DNA from: Antedon mediterranea
Lineage: Eukaryota > Echinodermata > Crinoidea > Comatulida > Antedonidae
Direction: 5' to 3'
DNA length: 64,000 nt
NCBI RefSeq assembly: GCF_964355755.1
Contig: NC_092673.1
Coordinates: 14,575,001-14,639,000 of the forward strand
Shown: in pieces, positions 23,021 through 34,305 of the stretch
Layout of the letters: every line of letters starts with the position of its first letter
Position numbering within the stretch: position 1 is the stretch's first letter
Notes under the pieces: generated by a model
Database searches by the model: none
Seen by the model: only the letters and a program-made list of their open reading frames with translations
What the model was told of the DNA's origin: nothing
Position numbers and translations under genes: made by a program

Positions 23021-24345
23021 CAGGGGCGCAGCCAGTGGGGGGGTCACGGGGGTCCTGACCCCCCCTTTTTTTTTAGAAAAAATCAATAAAAACATGAGAC
23101 AACAATACAGATCAAATCATCCTGGAGATACTGTGAAAGATTACTACCGAGCAGTATTACCAAATCAACTTCTTGATTACAAACCGAGTTAAAAACCCGT
23201 TTTTCTGCCGATAACAGGCCATGCTTTAAAATATTTGGCGTAGCACCCGAGTCTATCATGAAGTGTAATGTTGAAGAAGTCTTCAAGGAACTTGAATTTG
23301 GTACGATGATCTGCCAAGACACGAACATCTTCATTCCGAGCTTCAGTGATGGAAGCGACTGTGTAAAATTAGCGGATCCAGATGTGTTCCCGAATGTGTG
23401 TGCACTTCTTCTAATCGCGTAGGCCTATGCCCGTAACGTCTGCTTAAACTGAGCGGAGTTTTTCGACTTTATGGAGAACGAAAACCTGTTTGGGAAATCA
23501 CATGTCTTATGAGCAGCTTTCGGGATTGTGCCTCATGAACATACACTTTAACATGAACATTAATACAGAGAATGTCATTCGCGAATTCTGTCTCCAAGCC
23601 AAGAAGAATGTTCCAAACTTATGTTTAAAGATGCATCACGCGATATCAAGAGCGCCCTTATAGTAACTAACGTAAAATGTATGATAATAATTTAGAAGTT
23701 AGTTATTACAATTATGTATAAGCTATCACCTATACTATACATTCGAACAAAATAGGTATATTTTTAAACAAAATATTGTATGTACTGGGTATGATAAGCG
23801 TCTCACATACACACGGAGCCAAGATAGCTTCTTGGACTTGCATAGTGTATGAACTCTAACATTACGGTTCTCATTTAATAATATCACTCCCTCCATGCTA
23901 TCATTCTAATTTCTTTTTTCAAACTGTTGCATCTCTACGTTCATTTCATGCAACTTTTGTATTGGTGAAAAGGGAGGAATTCAAATAATTCCTCCTCTGA
24001 GTTTACAGCCTCTCTACACAAATCAACAAACAAGCAAGAAAAAAAGTGTTTGTCTGTGGCAGCCTGGAATATAAAAATGTTCTGTAATGAAAATGAGAGT
24101 TGTTTTTTGTTTTCTTTGTTTCAGTTTATTAGTGTTAACATTGTCATATTTGTGTGTGCGTAAACCGATTCAAATGATCTAGATTGCCCTAGACCGCCAA
24201 AGCTTCCAGGGGGCGAAGCCCCCTGGACCCCAACCGGGGGCCCTTGGCGGCCCCCTGGCCCCCAGCCCATGGTTGCTCGCTTCGCTCGCAAAATACTCAC
24301 ATATTGGTTGACCCCCCCTTTAATTCTTTGCTGGCTGCGCCCCTG
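23021..24345. mobile_element. 1.3-kb hAT element, internally deleted, 5-bp target duplication
   Basis: The terminal repeat CAGGGGCGCAGCCAG starts at 23021 and is matched exactly inverted at 24331-24345. GCTCT flanks both ends (23016-23020 and 24346-24350), a perfect 5-bp duplication. Inside, 23511-23612 reads EQLSGLCLMNIHFNMNINTE then NVIREFCLQAKKNV. This is the signature of the hAT C-terminal dimerisation domain (R/QLSGLALL.IH..I.., then a .VI..F helix). The rest of the transposase is missing or scrambled. GC-rich hairpins occur near 23035-23067 and 24208-24270. Confidence 0.85.
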
Positions 24346-24455
24346 GCTCTGTTGTCACGCTTTTACTCAAAATATGGGGAAAATGTCACCATTTAATAGG
24401 CTAGTACCGCAGTTTTTTTAATACACATTATAATAATGCGAGAGTGCCATTTCAG

Positions 24456-24699
24456 ACCATCTAAACAATTTGGCACCCCAGGAATGACAAACCTATTCAC
24501 TCCATGGCCTCAAACTCATGAAATAATAAGAAAACTGAGGGAAGAGGAAGAATCTAAGAGACAAAAGGAAAGGGAATCGCCAAGGAGAGAGGCCCGCCTT
24601 GCAACTGTGACAGATGTCGAGTCAGGGAAGAACATTAAATTCCAGTTTAAGAACGCACAGGCAACACAAAAAAATGCATTACATAAACTAGGATCATAA
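24456..24699 (+). CDS. Unrecognised terminal exon rich in Arg/Glu/Lys
   Basis: After a TTTCAG acceptor the frame reads PSKQFGTPGMTNLFTPWPQT, HEIIRKLREEEESKRQKERE, SPRREARLATVTDVESGKNI and KFQFKNAQATQKNALHKLGS, then a stop. A charged helix occupies the middle. It lies on the same strand as, and 1.4 kb after, the exon at 22865-23008, with the hAT element between, so the two may belong to one gene. Family unknown. Confidence 0.4.
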
Positions 24700-24790
24700 G
24701 CAATGACACTCATGTGTTTGTAATGTAACCCTCTGACTGACAGACTGGTCGAGGTAAATGTTTCCTAAATTTTTCCACCTTTCGTTGCAG

Positions 24791-24954
24791 GATTTATTAA
24801 ATTACATAATGGCCCAGCCATCACTGGACATCATTAACAAACAAGACTGATGTTTCTTTAGAAAAACCACTTCCATCGTCATTATTTGGCACAATTTTGA
24901 ATGTTCAGTGGCTTGGGGATGGGTACGACGAGTCTGAAGGCCTGACCACGCAAG
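24791..24954 (+). pseudogene. Unrecognised exon-like block with one frame break
   Basis: After TTGCAG one frame reads DLLNYIMAQPSLDIINKQD then TGA. One base over it continues TDVSLEKPLPSSLFGTILNV and QWLGDGYDESEGLTTQEIH then a stop. The composition looks coding, but the break near 24847 indicates decay. It may belong with the HECT-like exons downstream. Confidence 0.3.
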
Positions 24955-25093
24955 AAATACATTGAGTCTTGTTAAAAATTGTATTATAGAAACGGTTCAC
25001 AAAATGTTCCTGTAAAACATAGCAATTCATTTTGACAGAAAATAAAGCATATACACCAACAAATTCAGTAAATTTTAAATCTTTTTCAGATAT

Positions 25094-26240
25094 ATGGATA
25101 TGGATGACAAACCATACCAACATTTTAGTCAACAAATAGTGATGGATAATTGCGCAGAAACTGAACATTTAACATTAAATAGACAAGTAAGTTTATTATT
25201 ACGTAATATTACGATTATAATTTAGTATGATTATGGACTTAATAGAATTAACAAATGAAAACACTTTAGGTAAAAACTTGAATCTTACTTTTTTTTTTTA
25301 AGTGCTGCAAGAGGTCATCTGAATTGAATAGAATTGATAATTAGGTATATAAATGCTCAGAGAGGGTTTACGAAACCTAAACTTGTTATGTGTCGACATA
25401 ATGAACCATTTTCGGTTTCATTTAAACATCGATCCTAGTGGCAAATGGCTAGAACAGCCTTACAGAGTAAAATTTATTGGTTAGTTACAAGTTGTACGTG
25501 TGTTTCACTATCATAGATTTTTGTAAAGTCGCTAAATATGATTCTTCGATTTTTAAAACATAACCTACAAATGTTTAACTAATTTAAAACATTTTATCAT
25601 GTTCTTTATGCACGACCAATGCATTTCTTTCTTCTTTTTTTTGTAAATGAGATCGTGTTATTGATTTAGGTGAATCTGGAATTGATCTTACTGGTCTCAG
25701 AAGGGAGATGGCCACATTATTTTTTAATGGTCTTACCAAATCCCACTACATCAATGATTCGACTTTAGGAAAGAGTCAAGATTTGATTGAAAGCAGAGTC
25801 CTTGGCAATGTTATTGCAAATCTGGCAATCAACCATGGTGTTTGCCCCGGGATCTTCGGTAAACCAGTAATAGCCCATCTTCTGGGTCTGCAATACCAAT
25901 CAAACGACCCCAATGATGTACCGTGTATGGAGTCAAGACAGCATCTAATTAAGGTAGTTTTTGTGCACTAACATCTTATGCAAACATGGGCCCACAACCA
26001 TTGATAAAACTTAATGGCAAACGTTATTTGCTGATCTAAAACCTTGCACATTATTACTTTCAAGCAGCTAGCCTACTATGAGCGCATTATATCACAATTT
26101 TAAAATATATATAGCTCTCCTAATAAGCTCGATACCTGTCAAATATCAAATTTTTTCAGATGTGTGCAGCTAGCACGGATGAGGAAATTATGAAACTGTC
26201 AAATAGTCTACAACTGGATGACTGGGGCATCATAGTTTAT
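25094..26240 (+). pseudogene. HECT-like E3 ubiquitin ligase fragment (G2E3-like, TE-associated type)
   Basis: Exons with consensus borders: 25094-25186 (MDMDDKPYQHFSQQIVMDNC.., phase 0 donor CAA|GTAAGT); an open block near 25360-25430 (QRGFTKPKLVMCRHNEPFSV then SFKH); 25670-25953 (GESGIDLTGLRREMATLFFN, GLTKSHYINDSTLGKSQDLI, a run ending AINHGVCPGIFGKPVIAHLL); and 26160-26240 (MCAASTDEEIMKLSNSLQL). The (F)GESGID.(G)GLRREM.TLF block and the .NLAINHG.CPG.F..PVI segment are the start of the HECT fold. The catalytic C-lobe Cys is not found; repeat DNA follows. Short HECT proteins of this kind are common and multi-copy in marine invertebrates. Confidence 0.6.
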
Positions 26241-26269
26241 GAAAAGCAGTCCCTTATGCGAAGAGGTTA

Positions 26270-26520
26270 CCCCTTCAGGAAGTTGTCCATTGTGAGAAGT
26301 GGTCCCTTAACAGAGGTAGTCCCTTCAAAATATCAAAGGTGGTTTCTTAACAGAGGTGGTCGCTAAACAAGGGTGGTTGCTTCGGATATATGGTCGTTCT
26401 ACTAGGTGGTCACTTACGAGATTGCTACGTTTTGAAAGTCGAATCACTTACGAGAGGTGGATAGACGGACAGCTGAGTAAAGAAATGCATTTGTACATGA
26501 TTTAGACATTTAGGTTTGTA
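26270..26520 (+). repeat. Dispersed repeat with GGTGGTC..CTTAACAG sub-motifs
   Basis: GGTCCCTTAACAGAGGTAG, TTTCTTAACAGAGGTGG, GGTGGTCGCTAAACAAGG and CACTTACGAGAGGTGG follow one another at about 30-40 bp spacing. The block ends GCATTTGTACATGATTTAGA. The reverse complement of 50775-50935 carries the same words in the same order. Confidence 0.65.
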
Positions 26521-26886
26521 AAATATATGTAGCAGGTCACTCACTCTCCTGGAATTCATGTGGTTGGCCATATTAACTAATGTAGACTATAGACCTGGGC
26601 TGTAACCACTAAGGTGTCAACTCCTAATAATTAATTGCCTTATTCTGTGGAATTGGTATCTACTTGGGTGTGACCTTAATGGATATACCAGCTCTTGGGA
26701 GGGGACAAGGAGGGTCACCTCACTGGGCTACTCCTTAAATAGTCATGTACATTCTGTAATTAACACTTGTAGATTAACACAATTTGGAAATAACTTGTAC
26801 TGATAGCTACAACTTTAATCACTCTCTGTGTACCTGTATATAGTGTAAATAAAGTACCATTGAGAGAATTTAACAACAATCTGTGT

Positions 26887-28090
26887 CAGACCTTGATTTA
26901 TAAATATAAGAGGAGTGCTCCTAATGGCTCTCCTCAATATGTTGAGGAGAGCCATTATTTTGATTAAGTATTCGAGGCACAGGCCCACCATGGTTGGGCC
27001 TGTGGCGAGCCGAATTTTGATAAATGACACCTCTAGATGGCCGGAAATGGTCATTGTTCTCTGAACGTAGTCTACGATGTATTGCATGTTATGATAATTA
27101 TCTACGCGTCGATCGTAGGGTGGTTCGTAGGGTTAGTAAACACCATTGTCATCGCCTTTACTTTAGAAGCATGGACAATGCAAACAAACAATGTATTGTT
27201 TGCTAATTAAAATCCTATCTAAAGATAGTAGACGTCAATTTTTGTAGCCACCCTAGCTAGGCCTACGCATCGGTTATCCTAATTTGGACGGAAATCCGCC
27301 GCCGACGAGACGACATCGGGTCCGTGGACCTCTCAGCTCACGCAGAGAGAGAGAGTCGAGGCTATCTATCTAGTCTAGTTTCGGCGGCCTACACTATACA
27401 TTATTTAATCCTACCTTGGGTTAGCGAATTATAAAAACAACGACACCTAGGCTAGGACACCAACAAAATATATGCAAAATAAATATATATTCCATATTAA
27501 TTACTATAAGATTTAACATAAAGGCGACATGTGTATAAGAAAAGGCCCGACCAGAATTTGGAGGGGAAAACATGTGAGCAGTTATTAAGATCAGAGAGAG
27601 TGTTTCATGTCATGTGACACAAAATCCAGGTACACGATCTTAATTACTGTTTATCGTCGGCAGCCACCCTCACATACTGAGTTAAAAAAAAAACATGTGA
27701 GATGTTGCGGTAAAGCAGAGAGTATCGCGTTTCATGCCATGTGACCAAAAAAACTAGGTCTGTATAATTACGGTCTTCTGACGGCAGTCTTTTTGAGCTA
27801 CCGATTGAACGTTCTGATACTATATTTAGAATGAATTGTTTACGATATTTTTCTCGCAACATCAAAGATCGTAGGCGCGCCTAGCCTATCGGGGGTAGCC
27901 ATAACAAAGATCGTTTGCGCGACTATATATAGACTGTGTGTTGTATTCGGGGTTAATATTCTTATCATTATATATATTTTTATGACGCACTGTAACAGGT
28001 TGGGGAGCGCTATTTTAGGCGCTCCTTTGATCGTTTTCAAGAGCGCCAAGGAGCGTCAGCGCCATGGCGCTCCTTTTAAATCAAGGTCTG
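26887..28090. mobile_element. 1.2-kb hAT-like non-autonomous element, 6-bp target duplication
   Basis: CAGACCTTGATTTA at 26887 is matched inverted at 28077-28090, and CTGTGT flanks both ends (26881-26886 and 28091-28096). CAG..CTG termini with a 5-8-bp duplication are hAT-like. Just inside each end are hairpins built from GGAGCGCC/GGAGAGCC words: 26924-26957 is a 15-bp perfect stem with a TATG loop, 26980-27006 is a 10-bp stem, and 28003-28075 is a GCGCTCC-rich cluster. Between them sits a copy of the foldback-arm repeat (27125-27890). No ORF resembles a transposase. Confidence 0.75.
27125..27890 (+). repeat. Fourth copy of the foldback-arm repeat
   Basis: It shares GAAGCATGGACAATGC, AACAATGTATTGTTTGCTAA, the GGCGGCCTACACTA block, ACAACGACACCTAGGCTAGG, TTTCATGCCATGTGACC and TTAGAATGAATTGTTTACGA with 6855-10677. 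It is embedded in the hAT-like element above. Confidence 0.8.
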
Positions 28091-28116
28091 CTGTGTCATT
28101 TATATAAAGAAGTTGG

Positions 28117-29046
28117 GTTCATATCGAACTTAGGGCGAGATAAGTACTGATCTAGTTAAATTTTACGAGAGCGGTAATTCGATTAAATTCATTAAATTGC
28201 GTTCGACGGCTCATGTTAGGGCGAGATAACTTAAGCATCACGTGCTCGCGACCCCGCCGACACAAACAGGAAGTACAGTTGAACAGGTTAGGGCACTTTA
28301 TTGTGGGCTATTTCTTGTGTGTATACGCACCCATTCTACCACCTTCTTCTTCTTTTTCGAGTACTGCTTAACGATCCGTCGACACAATGCTTCCTCAGTT
28401 ATTATTATTATCGGGGTTTTTACCTATATTTTTACAATGATTAATGACGACACGACACTGAACTAGATGAAGGTACTGCTTTGCTGCTGTTTGCGTTAGT
28501 TGAGTTCCTTTCTAGCTGAATGGAATCCCAGCGAATGATGCGACAACAACGACGGCTCAGATACCTAGGAACAGCGCGAACTTGGGGAGATTATGTTTCT
28601 TTTACATATATACTGTACAAGCCTAGATGTAACATTTTTTGTCTTCGCTTTTACTTTTTCGGACATGATGAATGCGGTACGGACGTATGGTACAGATGTA
28701 TTGAAATAAGTTTTAAAATAGTAATATGACAGATCGTCGCTCTCGGTTAACATGTGGTTCAGATATAAAGCTAATTTATTGATGTTTATATGTCAAAGTT
28801 GAAATTTGCTTTAATCTGATTGGTGTATTGGTGACCTCCAATTCTGAATGCCTCATGCTGTGTTAATTACCTTAATCGTTTTCTAGCTTTACCAGTGGAT
28901 TTACTATTCCGTCGAGGCGATGGCCTTGACTGACCGTAGTCGAGGAAATTCCTTCATCTCGCCCTAATAATTCGTTCACATCGAAGTTATGGCGACATCA
29001 TCTCGTTAATCTAGTAAATTTATCTCGCCCTAAGTTCGATATGAAC
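28117..29046. mobile_element. 930-bp TIR element with GGGCGAGAT subterminal repeats
   Basis: GTTCATATCGAACTTAGGGC (continuing GAGATAA) at 28117 is matched perfectly, 27 bp, at 29020-29046. Extra copies of TTAGGGCGAGAT lie about 95 bp inside the left end and 80 bp inside the right end. Repeated subterminal motifs often serve as transposase binding sites. No transposase is encoded and no convincing target duplication is visible. Confidence 0.75.
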
Positions 29047-30509
29047 AGGCCTAGAGTGCTACATATATAATATTTTATTAGCTGGCGATATTCAATTTTC
29101 GTTCATTCTTCTTGTATTGATTGATAGGACGTCAGGAGAAGAGTGTTGCAATCCCAGTCATTTCTTCACTTGGTCACTAATGACCTACTTTTTGAATAGA
29201 ATGTCATAAGCTTGCAATTTAGGGACAATCTTTGTATATTGTAGGTATTCAAGGATTGACCTTGTCAACCATTGTGTAAATACTTTCTTTGCTCTCTGCT
29301 TTGCTATTCTATTTATCATTTAGAATTCAATTGTGATATTGTACTGTATATTCTTAATACAAATCGAAATGGATTTAGTGTTACTTTCGAAAGTTTTGAT
29401 CATTTTGTATATGGTAAGAGAACTAAATAAACGCAAGCAGAAGAAAAAAACGATTGCAAAAGAAACGCAGTGTGTGGGTGAAACCATGGATATAGCGGCG
29501 AAAATCCCATGGAGCATACCATGATTTAATAAAGGAACTGGAAGTAGAAGACATAGAAAAATATAATAATTTTATCTATAATTATATATAAATATATAAA
29601 TATATAATATATTATGACTTTTAATAACACTTTATAATCTTTGTATTCCATTCAACTCCTAACTAAAGTTATTTCAGGTATCTATAATCAAAAGATATAT
29701 AGTGAACTATATTATATCTCTCTGCTACAATATTCAGATGTTGATCCCTACCAAGCCAAATTCCTGCCCATCTGATTGGCTATTGGTGTAAAAAACTGGT
29801 GTCAGTTTCGTTAATAATAGGACATGCACTAAAACTTATAAGTCACTATTTTCTCTCTTTTATACACAAGGGAGCAGTTAAAATAATAGATTTGACCCTA
29901 AAGGTGACTGGAAACAGGCACTTTCCATCAATCAATACAGTGTCCCTTTGGAAGACGGAAGAAAAACCTGGTCGTGGGACTGGAGCTTTAGTCTAAAGGG
30001 AATGCCACAAGTTCTATTATTTTTTTAATGTATAGTTTTGTGTACTGGCAGCATAATCAGCATTTATTTTTACCAGATGTCCAGCAAGGGTAATGTCCCA
30101 TAACTCAGGCCACAATTGTCAGGTCAACCACAAAACAGCCACTCTCCGGAGATATTTCACCTTTTTTATAATATTCATTCCAGTCGTGTTAATGGTCATC
30201 TGTTATTTTTCAGCACCACCATTATAGGAGAAGGGGTGCGGTCACCTAGACTTGCTCAGGGTTAGTCATATCTCAAATTAAGATTAGGCTTACCATGAAT
30301 ATGATATGAATTATATAACACAATATGCTACGTACTTCTATAATTTAATTCTCTTATTTTAGACAATAACTAAATTAATTAGTACATGATTCTAGTTATT
30401 GTTATTATTATTTCATTTGTACAGTTCGGGTGTTGTACATCTCATCATGACATATTTTTACTGCTACACTGTTATTTGACTGTGTTTCAGGTAATCCATA
30501 CTTGCTTGT
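29047..30509. other. Intergenic DNA with one Trp-rich open segment
   Basis: Mostly AT-rich. At 29891-30028 one frame reads FDPKGDWKQALSINQYSVPL then EDGRKTWSWDWSFSLKGMPQ before a stop. This looks compositionally like coding sequence, but I cannot assign it and no clear splice sites bound it. It may be an exon relic. Confidence 0.25.
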
Positions 30510-30516
30510 ATTACAG

Positions 30517-32485
30517 TAGGTATCCCAATGAAAGCGCACAGAGGGGTATCACTTTTGAAATATTGACGAAATTCGAAAATGTAGTATGACTTTGATGTTA
30601 AATAAATCGTATTCAATCTTAATTAATACTTACAAAATTTATATTGTTTGAAAGTACTTGTTTTAATCTAGTGTGTTTATAATTAAAATTAATGAATTAG
30701 TTGCCGAGAAAATGCGATTTTAAAACGGTTCTAAAATCCCGTCGAGCCGATTTCCGCGCGTTGAAAACCTCATCGGAAAATCCCCATCAGTTTTCAAAAC
30801 ACGATCGCACGATTACCATTGGAGCTAGCGGATTAATTTTTGTTGTATGTTATCAGGCTTTAAATAAGCTTTAATTTGATACAAAAATCGTCTTCTATAA
30901 ATAGGTTTTTCGTAACGAAAAGTCAATTTTTGTGACAAAAATCCAATTTTGATTCACCGTTTATGGAAAAATATTATGGATTTTGGTATTAAATTATAGC
31001 TAAATCTACATTGAAATCGATAAAACGTAGTTTACAAACGTATTGTGCATGGTAATTGTGCGAACTACATTTTAAAATGGTGCATGAGGCGTAAATCCCG
31101 TTCAAAATTTTAAAGATCCAACCATTATAATCCGGTGAATATTGTAGTGAGTAAAATATTGTACTCTAAAATACGCGCGTGTTTGTTGTGGCGTTTTCCG
31201 TTAAATACATTAATGCACCCTATCAGCGAATGGTACGTTCCATATTTTGAACACGTTGTTTAGTTTTTCCTCGCTCGAGTTCGACCGGCTCGACGCGAGA
31301 TGTGTGACAGCAGCGATGTCGGAGATTGACATGTCCTTTTCCGTCGTAGAATATCTGGTTTTACACATTAATTTAACAACTTAAAATTGATGTAATGTGC
31401 GGAAGATTTATTATGCAAGTATACAATGCAAATGCGTTAGGTTAAAATGTACCGAGGAAATTTATTAAGCTAATTTACCAACGTTACACTTGACTCTGTA
31501 TACGGCGGCCGAAAGTCATTAACTGCGACCGAAATACTTTAACGGGAGCGACTACTGATCGCGAGTAAGCCGTGATTTGGCCTAAACTTTAGCTCCGTAT
31601 TTCAATTAATAACGTAATAATACGAAAAGAAAACAATTTTTATAATGTTATATATACTATTCAGGTAAACAATTAATTGTTTTAATTAACATTGATTATT
31701 TTAAATGAGTTTATTTTGACCCATATTGTGCGTTTGCCTTAAAAGAGCATATCTTACTTAGCAGCCCGGCTTAGATTTGGTGTCATAATCATATGGGCCT
31801 AAAATCTTGTTTTACGTATTCAAAAGTTATATATAATAGTATTTATGATTGAAATTATAAATATAAAGTATATTAAAATATTCTAATAATTATATTTACC
31901 GAAAATTAGTGTAAAAGAAAGGAAACAGTACACACCGTTTTTAACATAGTTTTTCATTTTTTTTTTTTATTATACACATCTAAAATATATTTATTAATGA
32001 AATATACACTACATTCTAACAAGTACAAAAAAAATTAAATGAATTAGTACAGTAGTTCAAAAGTTACAGATCATTGAAAAATTGCAGTTTTTTCATTTTT
32101 TAGGGAATTCCAGCAAAAATGGGCGTTAAATGCTTTCCTACCACTTTGCGGACCAATAATTTAAAAAATAGGTTTCGTTGAGGCTCCAAAAAAATAGAGT
32201 TGTACAACTCTGTGATATCTATAGGTTTAACAAAATTCAAAACTTTTAACTAATTATTGTAAAAGTTATAACCTTTTAAAAATGCTTCCAATTTCAACTG
32301 CAAAAAACACCATTTTTAGGCAAAAAATCGTATATTTTTTTACCACTTTAAATAACCATAACTTTAGAACGGGTAACCGGATTTCAATCATTTAAATTGC
32401 AAAATGCTAATTACATTAAGTTCGTTATGGTTAACTGAAAGAAAATGTAAAAAAATTAATCTGAATTTTTTCATTGGGATACCTA
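30517..32485 (+). mobile_element. 1,969-bp TIR transposon, copy A, 7-bp target duplication
   Basis: The terminus TAGGTATCCCAATGAAA is matched inverted at the right end (..TTTCATTGGGATACCTA). ATTACAG flanks both ends exactly (30510-30516 and 32486-32492). The whole length corresponds, reversed, to 43896-45868. No long ORF is present, so it is non-autonomous. A 7-bp duplication is unusual; by family knowledge P-type (7-8 bp) or Dada (6-7 bp) elements are candidates, but no transposase is present to decide. The right flank reads straight into a Gypsy integrase fragment. Confidence 0.9.
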
Positions 32486-33010
32486 ATTACAGAGTACCTT
32501 ACCAAATGGGTGGAACGCAGACCAGAATGACTCCCATACGTGTTGTTTGCCTACAGAACATCCGAGCACAAGTCTACGAAATGTGACCCATTCTTATTAG
32601 TTTATGGTAGAAAGGCTGTGTTGCAGGTGGAATTACGTATTCCCATCGTTTCGTCTAATAATGACAAAATATCCGAAACTGATCCTTTAAAAATAAGAGT
32701 GGACGCTTTTTTGGAAAAAGAAAAAAAAAAAAAAAAAACAAGAAAAAGGGCATCAGAAAATATAAAAAAAAGCACATAAAAAGCATACACATTATCATGA
32801 TGCTGGTGTTAAAAGCAACACATACTGTGCAGGAGATAAAGTGCTCTTGCAGAATTCCAGAAATTTGTCAAGAAAGGGAGGCAAACTTAAATGCACGATG
32901 GACTGGTCCATATATTATAGAAAAAGTCCTCAGTCACAATACATATCGACTAAAAGGAAGAAAGGCTATTGTTAAAGATCAGACATTACAAGTCCGATAA
33001 AACAACCTCT
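32486..33010 (+). pseudogene. Ty3/Gypsy integrase C-terminal fragment, decayed
   Basis: Read across frames: ITEYLTKWVERRPE, a TGA, then LPYVLFAYRTSEHKSTKCDP and FLLVYGRKAVLQVELRIP (32540-32640), a lysine-rich low-complexity tract, then AGDKVLLQNSRNLSRKGG and RWTGPYIIEKVLSHNTYRLK (32840-33000). TKW, LPYVLFAYRTS.H.ST...P, L.YGR and the chromatin-side GDKV...W.GPY.I pattern are typical of Gypsy-class integrases. The catalytic core between TKWVE and LPYVL is deleted. It has at least one stop and two frame changes. Confidence 0.8.
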
Positions 33011-33104
33011 TTGAACTGACCATCATCAAGCACTAAACAGAAATTTAATACTGACGATAAGCATCTCCCTCCAAAGAAAAGAAAGTAACACCATGAACGT
33101 CAGA

Positions 33105-33290
33105 CATCCCACCTGAAGTAACACCATGATAACAGACCTACATCCAAGAATGATGATATCACACCGGCTGATCACATTAACAACATACCTACATCCAAGA
33201 ATGATGATATCAAACCGGATGATAACGATAACAGAACTACATCTAAGAATGATGATATCACACCGGATGATCACATTAACATACCTACAG
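33105..33290. repeat. Three tandem copies of a ~55-60 bp unit
   Basis: CTACATC.AAGAATGATGATATCA.ACCGG.TGAT occurs three times (starting about 33138, 33190 and 33238). It lies just after the Gypsy fragment and may be part of its 3' untranslated region. Confidence 0.8.
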
Positions 33291-34200
33291 TACAGTACTG
33301 GTCAGAGGACTTTCGACATCCCCACGCGTGTTTCTCTGCTGTTTGTTTGGAGTGTTTCTGGAGTGTTTATCGAGTAATCGAGCGAGTGCTGACCTCGACC
33401 AGCGAAGCGTGAACGTCTTACAATTTACCAACTGTTTTTTCTAGCGTGCCTATCGAGCGCGACGACCTTGCCCAGCAAAGCGTGAATGTTGTTTCAGTTT
33501 ACTGACCTATTTTATTCAACCCATGCATTACGTAATTACGACTTTGTATAAACGTCTTTAGATTTTCTGGCTGTGATTGTTTATCAACAATACTGTGTAT
33601 CGATTCTGACATTGATTGGCACATCAAGCCGATTTACTTACAATTTATAAAAATAACAGAGCTGTAAATTAGTTAATTACAATTAATTATCGCCGATTAA
33701 TTATTAGGCCTAGCCTACTGTAGGCTAATCTCCGACAACATATACTATAGCCTAGGCCTAGCGTAACCTAGTTAATGTTTTAGTATCTAGGCCTATACTT
33801 TTTCCTTTAATTTACATCATCGTCTTTATTGTGGAAACAATTTCTAACAAAATAAAATGAATTGATTCTGTTCATTTATTCGTACCAGGCATTGTCGCCC
33901 AACAGAATAATCGATACTGGCTCGACCACCGGCGGATGCATGGCATGCTCAGCATTACCTCCAAAACCCCCAGCCACCACCTGCACGTCACACTCTCTCA
34001 CCGCGCATCTCTCTCTCTATCGGATCGATAATCACGTGTATGTAGCGCGTACCCAATTGTTGGCACATCGCCAACTCCTGTTAAAACGCGACGACAAACA
34101 TTGTTGTCGGTTGTTGCTCGACTCATGCATGCTGCACGTGCTTCTCTCTCTCTACACGGGCGCGCCTACAATATGGCTTTTGACAAAAACTAATGTGTTA
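33291..34200. other. Possible Gypsy LTR-like region, unassigned
   Basis: An imperfect ~80-bp duplication (GACCTCGACCAGCGAAGCGTGA and GACCTTGCCCAGCAAAGCGTGA) occurs at 33390-33490, and a primer-binding-site-like TTGTCGCCCAACAG near 33891. I could not pair LTR ends. No gene was recognised; the frame at 33862-34203 is low-information. Confidence 0.25.
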
Positions 34201-34209
34201 TGACATGGA

Positions 34210-34305
34210 ATTATTGGGAGCTGGTTGTATGGCTGAATGGGCAGCAATGTCATGCTATGGATTTGGGCTAAGGTTCAAACCCAATGGTTAAAACATTTTT
34301 TTTTT
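34210..34305 (+). repeat. tRNA-derived SINE-like sequence with pol III A and B boxes
   Basis: TGGCTGAATGG (A box) and GGTTCAAACCC (B box) lie about 35 bp apart with tRNA-like spacing, followed by a run of T. The 5' part pairs poorly as a cloverleaf, so this is more likely a SINE head or tRNA relic than a working tRNA. Confidence 0.5.

Noticed and set aside
33291-33895. 3' LTR of the Gypsy fragment
   Set aside because: There is a primer-binding-site-like word at its right edge and a sub-duplication, but no matching LTR, no TG..CA pair that I could fix and no target duplication.
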